Source: Tolypeutes matacus (Eukaryota > Chordata > Mammalia > Cingulata > Chlamyphoridae). Taken from it: 64,000 bases of DNA. The notes beneath the pieces are model-generated. The model was given only the letters and a program-made list of their open reading frames with translations, did not search any database and was not told the origin of the DNA. The stretch spans positions 365,362 through 429,361 of the forward strand of contig JAKSZT010054581.1 in the NCBI GenBank assembly GCA_026826555.1, read 5' to 3'. A program made the translations under genes and the position numbers. Shown here piece after piece: positions 49,473-59,900 of this stretch (position 1 is its first letter; every line of letters begins with the position of its first letter).

Positions 49473-52403
49473 CTGGATGAACCCTGAGGACCCTATGTTG
49501 AGTGAAGCAAGCCAGACATTGAAGGACAACTATTACATGACCTCTCTGATATGAATTAAGCAAATCTAGCCAACTCAGAAAGCTAGAGACTGGAAGATAG
49601 GTTTACAGGAAATATAAAGGGAAAATAAGGTTGTGAGCCAACAGCAATATGGGTGAAATCTATGACAAGGTGGAAGGGAGTAGATGTGTAGTGAAGGGAT
49701 ATGACAGGAGTGTAGGAATACTATTGGGTTGGGTGGTGCAAGCCTGACAGGGGGTAGGGTGGGGAGGATGGGTTGGACAGTCTATGGAACTAGGGCGAGT
49801 GTCAGGGGAGGGAGCAGGTGAACATTGGGGATTGGTGGGTACCTTGGTGAAACTACAATGTTGAGAAAACTCTTTTGGCAATATGACAAGGAAGGGTTAC
49901 TGGTTTAGGGTGTTGGGTGGGGCAGTATTTGGGACAGGGCACACCTGGGGCAGTCTTTGAGAGAATGTATGAGTGATCACTTTGCCAGAGTGTGTTGTAT
50001 CAATGAGGGGAGCCCCACATAATAAGCGGGAAGGAGTTGGACTTCTATGCTGAGGAGGCCCAACATGTTCTCAAACAGAGGGGAGAGTGTCTTCTGAGAG
50101 CATGGGTGGTTCCTGATAGGGGAGGATAAACTAGTGTGTCAAGCCCTCAACATTGTAGCAAATATCTATGAATCTTGTCCTTCAAGGAGTGAAGCCTGGT
50201 GGTTGCTGAGGGCCCTGAGCGGAGGTGGAGGGTGGAATAGAGCAGATGGAAGAGGGGGTATTTAGGGGGCAATGGAAATGTTCTGCATGATCTTGCAATA
50301 ATGGATACAGGCCATGTTAAATATCATCAAAATTTATAAAAATGTATGGTCTAAAATGTAAGCCATAATGTAAACCATTGACCATGGTTAGTAGCTATGT
50401 TTCAATATTTGTACATCAGTTGTAACAAATGCATGATCCACATATATAAAGGTTATTAATAGGGAAGGGGGAAAGGGTGAGGATGTTGGGTGTATGGGAA
50501 ACTCCTATATTTTGTATGTAGCTTCACTGGGTCTTAAAACTTCTTTGAAGACAAAATTTTAAAAAATAAGACACTGGGGAAGAAATGGAAGAAAATGCCA
50601 CTGTACATACAGGACAACAAATATCACAGTGATGAAAGGCAAAACATCAAAAAAAAATTCTTTTTAAACATTTTTCAATTTTAATACTTTATTTTGGCTT
50701 TAGTTTTTCTAAATTATTATGTATTTCATTCTTTATGTTTAAACCTATCATTATTCTTTCATTTTCCTATTAGTTGAATTTGGCAATATTCTTGGCTGCA
50801 TTTGTGAAGAAGTTCTGGATCACAGAAGGGTTACAACTATGGCAGGAGAGGATCAATGGTGTGGGGTATCAGTGATGGGGAATACATGGGAGGAAGATAA
50901 CCTGGGCATACGTATAAGGTATATGAATATGTTCAAATGTTGATGGGGCATTGCCACAGTGGGTAGAGATTCACACAACAGCCAAAGGATTGTTGAATCC
51001 CCATTCTGGGAGCTCTGCCACATTCTCTAATGGAATAGCAACAATCCCCCAATTACAGGGGCAATGACTTGTGAAGAAGGATGGTCCATTGATGGGCCCT
51101 TGGTATTGACCACTATGCTTATGAGTCTTTTGCTTTTGAATTTGCAACTTGGCTTAGTACTGCAGGGTGCCTAAGAGTTACCTCCTTGTTGCTCAAATGT
51201 GGCCTCTCTCTAAGCCAAACTGAGCATATGGATGTATTATGTTTCCCCCAGTGAGAGACATGACTCCCAAGGATGAGCCTCCCTGACACTGACGGATTAC
51301 TAATAAGCACTGAAGCTGGTGATACAACTGAAAAAAGACCTTGAATAAGAGGGGGGAAAAGTAAAGACAAATGAGTTTATTTGGCTAAGAGACATCAAAG
51401 TGAGTCAGGAGGTCATCAGAGAGGTCATGCTTATGCACATCTCAGCAGGATCTTATACATGGCCAAAGTGGACAGTAACCCAAACAGTGGGGTTCCTGAG
51501 GGCTCTGGAGACATCCAGGTCCTGCAGTCATGGCGGATAACTTAAGAGTTTGGTGTCTTGCCAGTGGTCCCTACTTTGGAGATTGTTCTCCCAAGTGTGA
51601 CAGAGTTGAACTCAGATGTGACTTCTCTACACATGCCCCTACTGTCCTTTTTTTTGAACCTATAGTTTGTGCTGGAGTTGGTAGGTGTACGTCAGGAGAC
51701 TTGAATGTCTGGGCTGTCCATGTTCTGGCTGGGCCCTGAGTCTCAGTGGAGCTACAGTACCTACTCTCCAGTTCATTAGACTCACTGAGGACAGCTGATG
51801 GGGAGGTGAGGATGGACAATCATCACACCAAGGACCTGAGAGTGTCTACAACTTCAAGAAAGAGAGTCCTATCCATCAGCCATATGGGATCAAAGTCCCC
51901 CTCTCAATTAGAGTTGGAGTGGGCATCGCCATCCCAGAATCCTCAGGATTGTGGAATAAATACGGACTAGTATAGACTTACTGGTAGTCTACTATATACT
52001 TATTGTCATTCTATCAATGGAAGAAATTATATAATTAATTTCGAGACAGTAGCCACTGGAGGTGCTGAAGTCAGGGAGAGGGAAAAAGAGGTGTAATATG
52101 GGACATTTTCAGGACTGAGAATTGACATGGATAACATTGCGGGAACAGATACAGGCCATTATATATCCTGCCATAGCCTACAAAATTGAGTGGGAGAGAG
52201 TGCAAACAACAATGTAAACTATAGTCCATGCTTAGTGGCAATGCTCCAAAATGTGTTCACCAATTGCAATGAATCTACCACACTAAGAAAAAAGTTGTTA
52301 ATGTGGGGAAAAGTGGGAGGTGTGGAGAGTGTGGCATATGGGAATCCCTTATATTTTTTATGTGACATTTTATGTACTATAAGTACCTTTTAAAAATAAT
52401 AAT
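49473..52403 (+). mobile_element. L1 3' fragment with a 2.85-kb 3'UTR
   Basis: A 2,931-bp plus-strand insertion with an 11-bp target-site duplication. It begins inside the last codons of L1 ORF2: 49,474-49,554 reads WMNPEDPMLSEASQTLKDNY then YMTSLI and a stop. Everything from 49,555 to the A-rich end at 52,391-52,403 is therefore 3'UTR, 2,849 bp. Two related tail modules lie within it (about 50,250-50,560 and 52,090-52,400), separated by a unique-looking block (about 50,800-52,000) that also occurs at 3,600-4,780 (-), 47,462-48,080 (+) and 59,565-60,835 (+). The block contains no open frame of coding character. Confidence 0.75.
49552..49554 (+). other. L1 ORF2 stop codon
   Basis: In-frame TGA ending the conserved ORF2 C-terminal segment; fixes where the 3'UTR starts. 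Confidence 0.75.
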
Positions 52404-52414
52404 AAATCCATGAG
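52404..52414. repeat. Target-site duplication, right copy
   Basis: Exact second copy of the 11-base duplication at 49,462-49,472. Confidence 0.75.
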
Positions 52415-52615
52415 AATGTACAACACAGTGAACCCTGATTTAAAACAAACATCATAATTAATTGTACCATTCTAAAAATGAACTTCTATAAATTGTAACA
52501 AGTGTACCATACCAATGGAAGCTTTTAATAATAAGGTGGTGCATGGAATATTTTATTTCATGCACGATTTTTTCTGGAAACTTACAACTTCCTTAATTCA
52601 AAGAAGAAGAAACAA
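52415..52615 (+). mobile_element. Host L1 3'UTR, right part (tail module)
   Basis: Continues the host 3'UTR after the insertion: 'acacagtgaaccctgattta' near 52,424, then the tail module with 'aaattgtaacaagtgtacc' near 52,491 and 'cttacaacttccttaattc' near 52,580. Confidence 0.65.
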
Positions 52616-53044
52616 CAGCATCTAAACATGTCCTTTTCCCCCTGAACTTAAATGGTCAATTATAAAGGAGATCCAAATTTAGGGAAGAGAGGACTGATAT
52701 TACAATGTGTTTTCCTTTCAGGAACAAAGTGATTATTAGATATCATTGGACTTTTATTACACAGAATGACTGTCCAATATTTCACAAAACAGGAAAAATG
52801 TAATTGACAGTATGGCTTTGAAATAGCAAATGAGAATGACTATAGTGTTTTCTGTTAATGCACTACTGAATCTAGCTTGTTTGATGAACTTATACAGGTG
52901 GAAATTAGGAGGAAATAGAAACAAAAGGGTGTGAGCATAAATATATGTGAAATTTGCAATTACTTTCAAAGTAAATTTGGCCCTGTTTTTGGAAGAGTCC
53001 TTTTAATTTCAACTGCATAACATATTCTGGTACTCCAATTGACA
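52616..53044. other. Unassigned stretch
   Basis: No gene or repeat family recognised. The minus-strand open frame 52,757-52,969 has no family features. Confidence 0.5.
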
Positions 53045-53061
53045 TGTATTACTTCTTTTTT
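53045..53061. repeat. Target-site duplication, left copy
   Basis: tgtattacttctttttt, repeated at 53,427-53,443. Confidence 0.8.
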
Positions 53062-53426
53062 AAACAAATCAATTGTATTGATACATATTAGTAAAGCATA
53101 ATTCAATGCAAAGCATGCAAATAATGGTGTGTGGTATAATCACGTAGTTGTACATTCATCAATTTAATCATTTTTAGGGTTATTTCATTATTCCCATAAT
53201 AATAATAAAAAGCAGACAAAAAAAAAAAAAAAGTCTCACCACCACTATATCTCTCTATGCTTCCCCTACTATATATAGCTGCTATTCTGTTTCCATCTCT
53301 CTAGTTTATTTGTGTTTACATTTTATAAAAACAGTCTTATATATGCAATATTACTCATATTTGTATTTCACATGAGGTTTCACTATGTTATATAGTTACA
53401 TGTACATTTTTTAACTTTGCTTCTTG
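53062..53426 (-). mobile_element. 5'-truncated L1 tail, 365 bp
   Basis: Minus-strand 3'UTR of the same type as 13,680-14,280 ('attgatacatattagtaaa' near 53,075, 'tagttgtacattcatcaat' near 53,145). It is bracketed by a 17-bp duplication. A 20-base T run follows the right-hand duplication rather than the left one. Confidence 0.8.
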
Positions 53427-53443
53427 TGTATTACTTCTTTTTT
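53427..53443. repeat. Target-site duplication, right copy
   Basis: Second copy of the 17-base duplication at 53,045-53,061, running into a longer T tract that ends near 53,457. Confidence 0.8.
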
Positions 53444-53602
53444 TTTTTTTTTTTTTTATGAGAAATAAAATCCTTAGGTAAGAATTAGTATTTACTCAGG
53501 CAAAAATATTACTGCTTATCAGTTGCTAATTAACTTGATCTTAGGTTACAAACAGAATATCTTCTCTTTTAGAATGAGGCCTAACTATTATCAGGCAATT
53601 GG

Positions 53603-53799
53603 CTTTTTTTTTTTTTTTTTTTTTATTATGGGTAAAAATCAAAATCCTCACAATACATACAAACATTTGTAAAATGATATATAAATATATATGCATATAT
53701 GTGTATTTGCTTACAAAAATGTTATTTATATATATATATATATATATACATATATTTTAAGAGGTGCTTAGATTACCTAAAATATTACACGGAACCTAA
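53603..53799 (-). mobile_element. Young 5'-truncated L1 tail, about 195 bp
   Basis: Same 3' end as 33,517-34,054: a T run, 'gggtaaaaatcaaaatcctc', a longer TA tract near 53,727-53,749 and 'gaggtgcttagattaccta' near 53,761. It stops at about 53,799. No duplication recognised. Confidence 0.85.
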
Positions 53800-55662
53800 A
53801 TAAAGATATATCTGAGAGGAAGATTGAAAAAAAATTCTTTGTGTTTCAATCAGGATATTCAGGATAATCAGGAGATGACTACATCAAAAGAGCAAACATA
53901 TTTAATTACAAGAGAGCTTCTGTGATAGTTCTTGTATACTATTGGATGCAATTTAATTATATAGTGTGTTTTTAGGTTATGTTCTACCAATCTGAGAGAA
54001 GTTGGGAATATAAGTCCAAACTGTTTATTGAGCAGGGATTTTTATCTTAATAGCTTTGAAATTGCAACAACAAAAATAACAATAATAATAAGAGCAATAT
54101 CAATCATAACTATATTGATAACCTAAAGTTATATCTATTTATACATAATAAAAATATTTTACAGTTATTAAGTAAAACATTTAATATATTATTAACAGCA
54201 TTCACAATATTGTATGAAACATAGATAATTTACATATTTACATAAGTAGAAATAAAACTGATCCATCAAGTGAATTTTAATGCAATTAAAAATACAAGTT
54301 ATGAGTTATGAATAGTGTAAGAAAAAAAAATACTTCAAGAATATGCCATATTAAAAGATTGGATAAAATCTACTATAAATAAAAGTTTCAGCTCAGAAAT
54401 ATTATTGTATGAAATGGAATCACACTCTGTAGTGCCATTAAATTTTTGAAGAAATGAAAAATTCACTCTAAAATTAAAATTGATGCATAATGGTCAATTA
54501 AGCCACTCACCTTTTGAAGGTGTATCATTAAAATAACAGGTATTAATAATAATAAATACTTAATACAGTACAATACTGATGCAATACTAATTATATCAAA
54601 TTAACAGAACAATATTAAGAAATATTTGCATATATTTAAGGTAATTTAATAACTTGATAAAGAGTTTGGCCAATCTAAAGGGAAATAGATTGTTTCATAT
54701 ATGATGACAGGAGCACTGTATCCCCAGAGGAAGAAAATTCACCTGTATACTTTTTTTCTTTATGTTTATGAAACACAGGCATTTGCATAGACTACCTTTA
54801 AAAGGTAATACTATGGAACTAATAGAAAAAAAAAGAAACCCTTGCAAACTTGCATAGGTATAAAAAAAAAAAAAAAAAAAAAACGCAGTCCTTGGTCTCC
54901 ATAAACTTCCTTAACAATATTTAAACCTACAAAATACTGGTAAAAATCATTTGTTGGCAAATAGATGTTATCTCAATCAAGGAAAAGACATAAACAAAGT
55001 TAACAGGTGATTAGAACAATGAGAGATGGTTTCTGTTGTTCCAATTTAAAACTAATAAATATCAGCAAATATATATTTTTTAAATTTGCAAATCAAAGGA
55101 TTATGAACAGATATCCAAATTCATAGAAAAAATGATATATTGAAAAGATAATTTGTCAAAGATTATGATTAGAATCTCTAATTAATTAACAATATACAAT
55201 GTGAAAACTCAGACCAAAACAAAACATATCAAATAAATATAAGAAAGACAATAATGGAAAGCTTCACCATGCTCCAAGAAGGATATGATACAAGAATAAT
55301 GTTGGTTAGATTATAAATGGAAAAAGATAATGTTGAAATCAAAATCGTTTAGTAAGCTTAAAGTTGGTAGTCATGGATTAGGAAATGGATAAATGTAGTA
55401 GGTACTATGAGGCACACTTTAGTACCATAATAAACCATAACTTATACTTTAACAATTCTTACTGACCTATTGTTAAGCAACCAAATGAATATTACTAAGA
55501 TTTATTTAACAATAATATTTGTTAGAATTAATAAAACATCAAATACACACTGATATTTACATTCAAAAGTATTTAAGCCTTATATAGCAATTTTATGTGA
55601 AAGGCAACTTCATGAATATTCTTCATGAAAACGTAATCCTTTGAAGACCAAATTCCATTCTT
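53800..55662. other. AT-rich intergenic stretch
   Basis: No gene or repeat family recognised; a poly(A) run of about 22 bases lies at 54,862-54,884. Confidence 0.5.
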
Positions 55663-56700
55663 AGGGGGTGATCCAAGATGATGGAGTAGGGAATTGCAGT
55701 CTGCACTCCTCCAGAAACAGTGGGATGGTAGGCAGGTTTAACGGGGAGAAGTGAAGCCACAGGACTATGGGGTCAATCAGAGAGGGCAGCTAGAGGGGGG
55801 ACTCAGTTGGTCAGGGGAGAGGGAAGCTGTGGGAGATAGGGCAGGTAAACCAGTGCCCAGTTAGCTCTGAGGGAGAGGAAAACCAGAGAAGTGATTTGGT
55901 TCAAAGACCAGTTCTCAGCCAGCTCCAAGAGTGAAGAAAGCCACTGGATGACCAAAGGTGCATCCCAGTGACCAGAAGTGTCGTGAGGGGGGAAAGCTCT
56001 GGGGCAAACAAATGTGTGCATTGGTACCGAGCTGACTCAGAGGTAGAGAAGAGTTAGGGAATTGGGGAGATGGGATGGGAAGACTGGATCTCAGTCAGTT
56101 CCCATGAAAAGAAGAGATGGGAGCCAATGCTGAAGTGGCTCCAGGGAGAGGGGAGGGAGGAGCTGATCAAGTAAGCTGTTACACCCACCTACTTTGGGAG
56201 AGAGAAGAGCTGCATCACTGATGGGGTGGGCTGATAGGTGCCCAACAAACCAGGTGAGATGAGAACTGGAAGAGGAAGCTGGAAAGCTTTCAGGCACCCA
56301 ATTGTTCTGGAAATATTGGGAGCCAAAGGTAATCCAGGAGGCTGTCAGGCACCCAGACAAGTCCCTGGGGCAGGGGGAGCTGCAGGATAACAGCCTCATG
56401 ACTAGAACTTAGACTGAGTTTTTTTAGGTTTTTCTTTTTTTTTTTTTTTTTTAAAAAATTTTTTTTTAATTTTTCTCTATATCCAGTTAGCTTACTTGTG
56501 CAGAGCAGGGTGTGGGGAGATTGATTTGTGAGCACTGGCAGCCTAGGATACTTTCCAGTGGCCTGAAAGGGAGACTGTTTTTTTTTTTTTTTTTTTTTTT
56601 TTAATGGTCTTCATTTTTGTTCTTCTATTCTCATCTTTCCAGTATTTTATTTTTTGTTTATTTTATTTTTTATTTTTTATTCTTTATTTATTTATTTTAT
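55663..56700 (+). mobile_element. L1 5'UTR (true 5' start)
   Basis: Starts with 'gggggtgatccaagatgatgg' class sequence (first bases of L1 5'UTRs: G run, then 'aagatg'). It is GC-rich to about 56,400 and then carries long T tracts (56,438-56,470, 56,577-56,603). The minus-strand frames at 55,803-56,021 and 56,091-56,399 are shadows of this GC-rich DNA. L1 5'UTRs drive sense transcription by RNA polymerase II; no promoter motif is claimed. Confidence 0.7.
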
Positions 56701-56709
56701 TTTAGTTTT
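56701..56709. repeat. Probable target-site duplication, left copy
   Basis: tttagtttt recurs at 57,144-57,152. Short and T-rich, so chance is possible. Confidence 0.5.
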
Positions 56710-56998
56710 TTTTTTATTTATTGTGGGTAAAAATCAAAATTTTCACAATACATACCAACATTTACAAAATGATATATAAATATATATAAATATATGTGCA
56801 TTTGCTTACAAAAATGTTATATGTATTTTAAGAGGTGCTTAGATTACCTAAAATATTACACGGAACCTACCAGGATTCCCATGTTCCCCACCTCCCACAC
56901 CTCCCACCACATCCCACACAAACATCTCCCACAAGTGTGGCCCATCACCCTCAAAGGACTTACACATCCTGGGGCCTTGCCATCAACCATAGACCACA
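56710..56998 (-). mobile_element. Young L1, 3' part of a 5'-inverted insertion
   Basis: T run, then the conserved 'gggtaaaaatcaaaattttc' near 56,727, 'gaggtgcttagattaccta' near 56,833 and the CCCACCTCCCACACC region near 56,887, ending near 56,998. Unlike its three relatives the TA tract is almost absent here. It interrupts the L1 5'UTR of the host element. Confidence 0.82.
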
Positions 56999-57143
56999 GA
57001 AGGATGAACAGTATATGACCTTTCTGATCTGAACTGAGGAAAGTGAGCAGTCTCTGAGAATCATTGTCTGAAAGATAGGTTAACAAAGGAGAGTAAGAGA
57101 AGAGCAGGCTTTGAGCTATCACCCATATGGACATAATCTATAG
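56999..57143 (+). mobile_element. Inverted 5' piece of the young L1
   Basis: Opposite strand to the preceding piece. It reads the ORF2 C-terminal end KDEQYMTFLI and a stop at about 57,000-57,033, then the first ~110 bp of 3'UTR, matching 49,520-49,640. In the L1 map it lies upstream of the minus-strand piece, as twin priming requires. Confidence 0.72.
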
Positions 57144-57152
57144 TTTAGTTTT
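57144..57152. repeat. Probable target-site duplication, right copy
   Basis: Second copy of tttagtttt at 56,701-56,709. Confidence 0.5.
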
Positions 57153-58180
57153 GCATGTTCCTTTTTTCTCTTCCATTTTAAAATTCTTATTCCTGTTTAA
57201 TTTTTATGATTTTTCATTCATCACTTATTTTTAGCAGGATTTTTATGGCTCCTTTTCCATATTTTTAATATTATCATTTTACTCATTTTTTATGAACTTA
57301 AACTTTATTGGGGGAACATGGACAACTACAAAGAGGTAGTATAAGTGGAATCAAGTATTAAGGGTTACCTTTAAATCAAAACAAAATGAAATAATATCCT
57401 AAACTAGAAAGAGAAGCTAATCAACTGAATAAGCTCATCGAGACAAATAGATGTCTATACACCAGGAAAAAATGACAAGCCATGCTAAGAAACAGGAAGA
57501 TATGGCCATATTTAATGAACAAACTAAAAAGTAGGAGCATGTACAGAATGTGAAACAACTAATCAAGGGTTTCTAAACAAACACCACAAATCAATGTAAT
57601 GAAGTGAAGAAGAGATAAAAGATATTAAGAAGACACTGTGGAAACATGTAGAAGAAATAAAAATATATATACATTAAAAATGCCATATCTGATGGTGATA
57701 GAAGGCACAATCCAAGAAATTAAATAACTCTGGAAGCACATAACAGCAGATTTGAACAGGCAGAGGAAAGAATTAGTAATGGGGAAGATAGAACATCTGA
57801 AATTGCACAGAGAGTAGAACAGATAGATTGAAAAATTAGCAGGATTTCAGGGAATTGAATGACAAAATACTACACAAAATCATATGCATTATAGGCATTC
57901 CAGAAGAAGAAGAGAAAGGAAAGGGGGCAGTAAGAGTGTTGGAGGAAATAATGGCCTAGAATTTCCCAACTTTTATGAGGAACATGGATGCCCATGTCCA
58001 GAAAGTGCAGCACAATTCAAACAGAATAAATCCTAACAGGCCTTCCAAGACACATACTTATATTGTCAAATGCTCAAGACAAAGAGAGAATTATGAAAGC
58101 AGCAAGAAACTCACCTTAGACACAGGGAAGCAAGGAGTTTGCAAGTGAAAAGGTTGGAAAACAATTTTACACACAAAAAA
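57153..58180 (+). mobile_element. L1 5'UTR end and ORF1 remnant
   Basis: About 57,153-57,380 completes the host L1 5'UTR. ORF1 follows to about 58,130: a basic start (TRKKMTSHAKKQEDMA near 57,455), a coiled-coil region, the RRM start 'IIGIPEEEEKG' near 57,892, 'NFPTFMRNMDAHVQKVQ' near 57,963 and the C-terminal 'RENYESSKKL'-like end near 58,085, all interrupted by stops. Confidence 0.78.
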
Positions 58181-58268
58181 TATCTAAAAGAGAGTGGGAG
58201 TAGCTATACTAATATCAGGCAAAATAGATTTTAAACATGAAACTTCTATAGTAAGAAACAAAGAAGAA

Positions 58269-58311
<43 letters not shown>

Positions 58312-59562
58312 AAGGTAATCTCTCAAGAAGAAAGAAAAATCATAAATATTTATGCACCTAACCAGCATGTCCCAAAATACATGAGGGAACCACTGGCAAT
58401 ACTAAAGAAGGAAATAGATGCCGCTACAATCATAGTGGTGGACTTTAATACATCATTATCAACATTAAACAGAACATATTGACAGAAGGTTAATAAAGAA
58501 ACAGAGACATTGAATAATATATTGGCAAAATTAAATTAATGCACATATTAAGAACATTACATCACCAAACAGCAGAATATCCATTCTTCTTGGGTACACT
58601 CAATCATTCTCCAGGATAGACCACATTCTAGGACACAGAACAAGTCTCAAAGTATTTAGAAAGATTGATATTATACAAAGTAATTTCTCTGATAACCATG
58701 GAATGAAGCTGGAAATCAATAGAAGGCAGAGAACCAGAAGAGGCATAAAGATTTTTTGAGACACACTCTTAAAAAATCAGTGGGTCAAGGAGGAAATTGC
58801 AAAAGAAATCAGTAATTACCTCGAAATGCGTAGAACACAACCTATCCAAGTATATGGGATGCAGGTAAAGCAGGTTGAGAGGGAAATTTATAGCAATAAA
58901 ATGCCTATATTAAAAATGAAGAAAGAGCTAAAGTGAAGACATAACTCCAAACCTGGAAAATCTTGAAGAAGAACTAATCCCAAAGCAAGCAGAAGGAAGG
59001 AAAAAAAAATGATTAATGCAAAACTAAATGAAATTGAGAACAAAAAATAGAAAAAAATTAGTAAAACCGAAATTTGGTTCTTTGAGAAGATTAGTAAACT
59101 TGACAAACCTATGGCTAGAATAATAAAGAAAAAACACAGAGAAGAAGAAATAATTTTTTTTAAATGAGAGAGGAGGCATCATCACTGATCACACAGAATT
59201 AAAGAGTACCAAAAGAGGATATTTTGAAAAATTGTATGCCTTCAAGATGGATAACTTAGATGAAATGTTCAAATTGTAGAATAACATAAGCAACCTACTT
59301 GAAAAAAGAAGTAATATAAGAACTCAGCAGAATAATCATATATAGTGAAATTAAGTTAGTCATCAAAATCCTCCCTACCAAGGAAAGTGAGGACCAGATG
59401 GCTTCCAGGTGAATTCTACCAATCATTACAAAAAGAACTAATTCCAATCCTGTCAAGATCTTCCAAAAAATTAAAGAGAAGGGAACATTGCCTCATTCAT
59501 TTTTGCTGCAAACTTCATCCTAATACCAAAGCCACAAAATATGCCACAAGATAATGGAGCGA
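58181..59562 (+). mobile_element. L1 ORF2 remnant: endonuclease and RT start
   Basis: Endonuclease region: 'tagctatactaatatcagg' near 58,202, IINIYAPNQ-like near 58,340, 'gtggactttaataca' near 58,437 (the conserved GDFN is changed to VDFN) and a DHILGH-like segment near 58,617. The linker and the start of the RT follow to about 59,562 (QDGFQVNSTNHYKK near 59,395). A TA microsatellite sits at 58,272-58,308. Confidence 0.82.
58272..58308. repeat. (TA)n microsatellite inside the L1 endonuclease region
   Basis: About 18 TA units exactly where the L1 consensus has a short CACTATATA. Confidence 0.9.
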
Positions 59563-59736
59563 TATATGGGAAGGTGTTCACCTGGGGCATGCCTCTCACG
59601 CATATGCATATGTTCAAGTGTTCATGGGGTGTGGCTCAGTGCATGGAGACCCACACAATAACCAAAAGAACATCGAACTCCCATCCTGAGGTGTTCTGCT
59701 ACATTCTATAACAGATGGCAAGAATCTCCTGAGTAT

Positions 59737-59750
59737 AAGAGCAGTGCCTA
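59737..59750. repeat. SINE target-site duplication, left copy
   Basis: aagagcagtgccta, repeated exactly at 59,887-59,900. Confidence 0.9.
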
Positions 59751-59886
59751 GGGAAGCGGCTGTGGCTCAATCAGTAGGGCTCCCGTTTACCATATGGGAG
59801 GCCCCGGGTTCGGCTCCCGGGGCCCAGTGAGCACAAGCAGCAAGGGGGGGATAAATGAATAAATAAATAAAATCTTTAAAAAAAAA
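59751..59886 (+). mobile_element. DAS-type tRNA-derived SINE (short, DAS-III-like)
   Basis: About 136 bp: a tRNA-like head with an A box tggctcaatcag (59,763-59,774) and a B box ggttcggctcc (59,807-59,817), a short body 'agcacaagcagcaagg', then 'ataaatgaataaataaataa' and a poly(A) run. Flanked by a perfect 14-bp duplication. SINEs of this kind are transcribed by RNA polymerase III from the A/B boxes and mobilised by L1. The DAS families are known from the armadillo lineage, which is the main basis for the species call. Its clean duplication and good head suggest a fairly recent insertion. Confidence 0.92.
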
Positions 59887-59900
59887 AAGAGCAGTGCCTA
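59887..59900. repeat. SINE target-site duplication, right copy
   Basis: Exact second copy of the 14-base duplication at 59,737-59,750. Confidence 0.9.

Noticed and set aside
56091..56399. 102-codon minus-strand open frame
   Set aside because: Lies in the GC-rich L1 5'UTR and has no family features.
59763..59817. tRNA gene candidate
   Set aside because: A and B boxes are present but it continues into a SINE body and poly(A) tail with target-site duplications.
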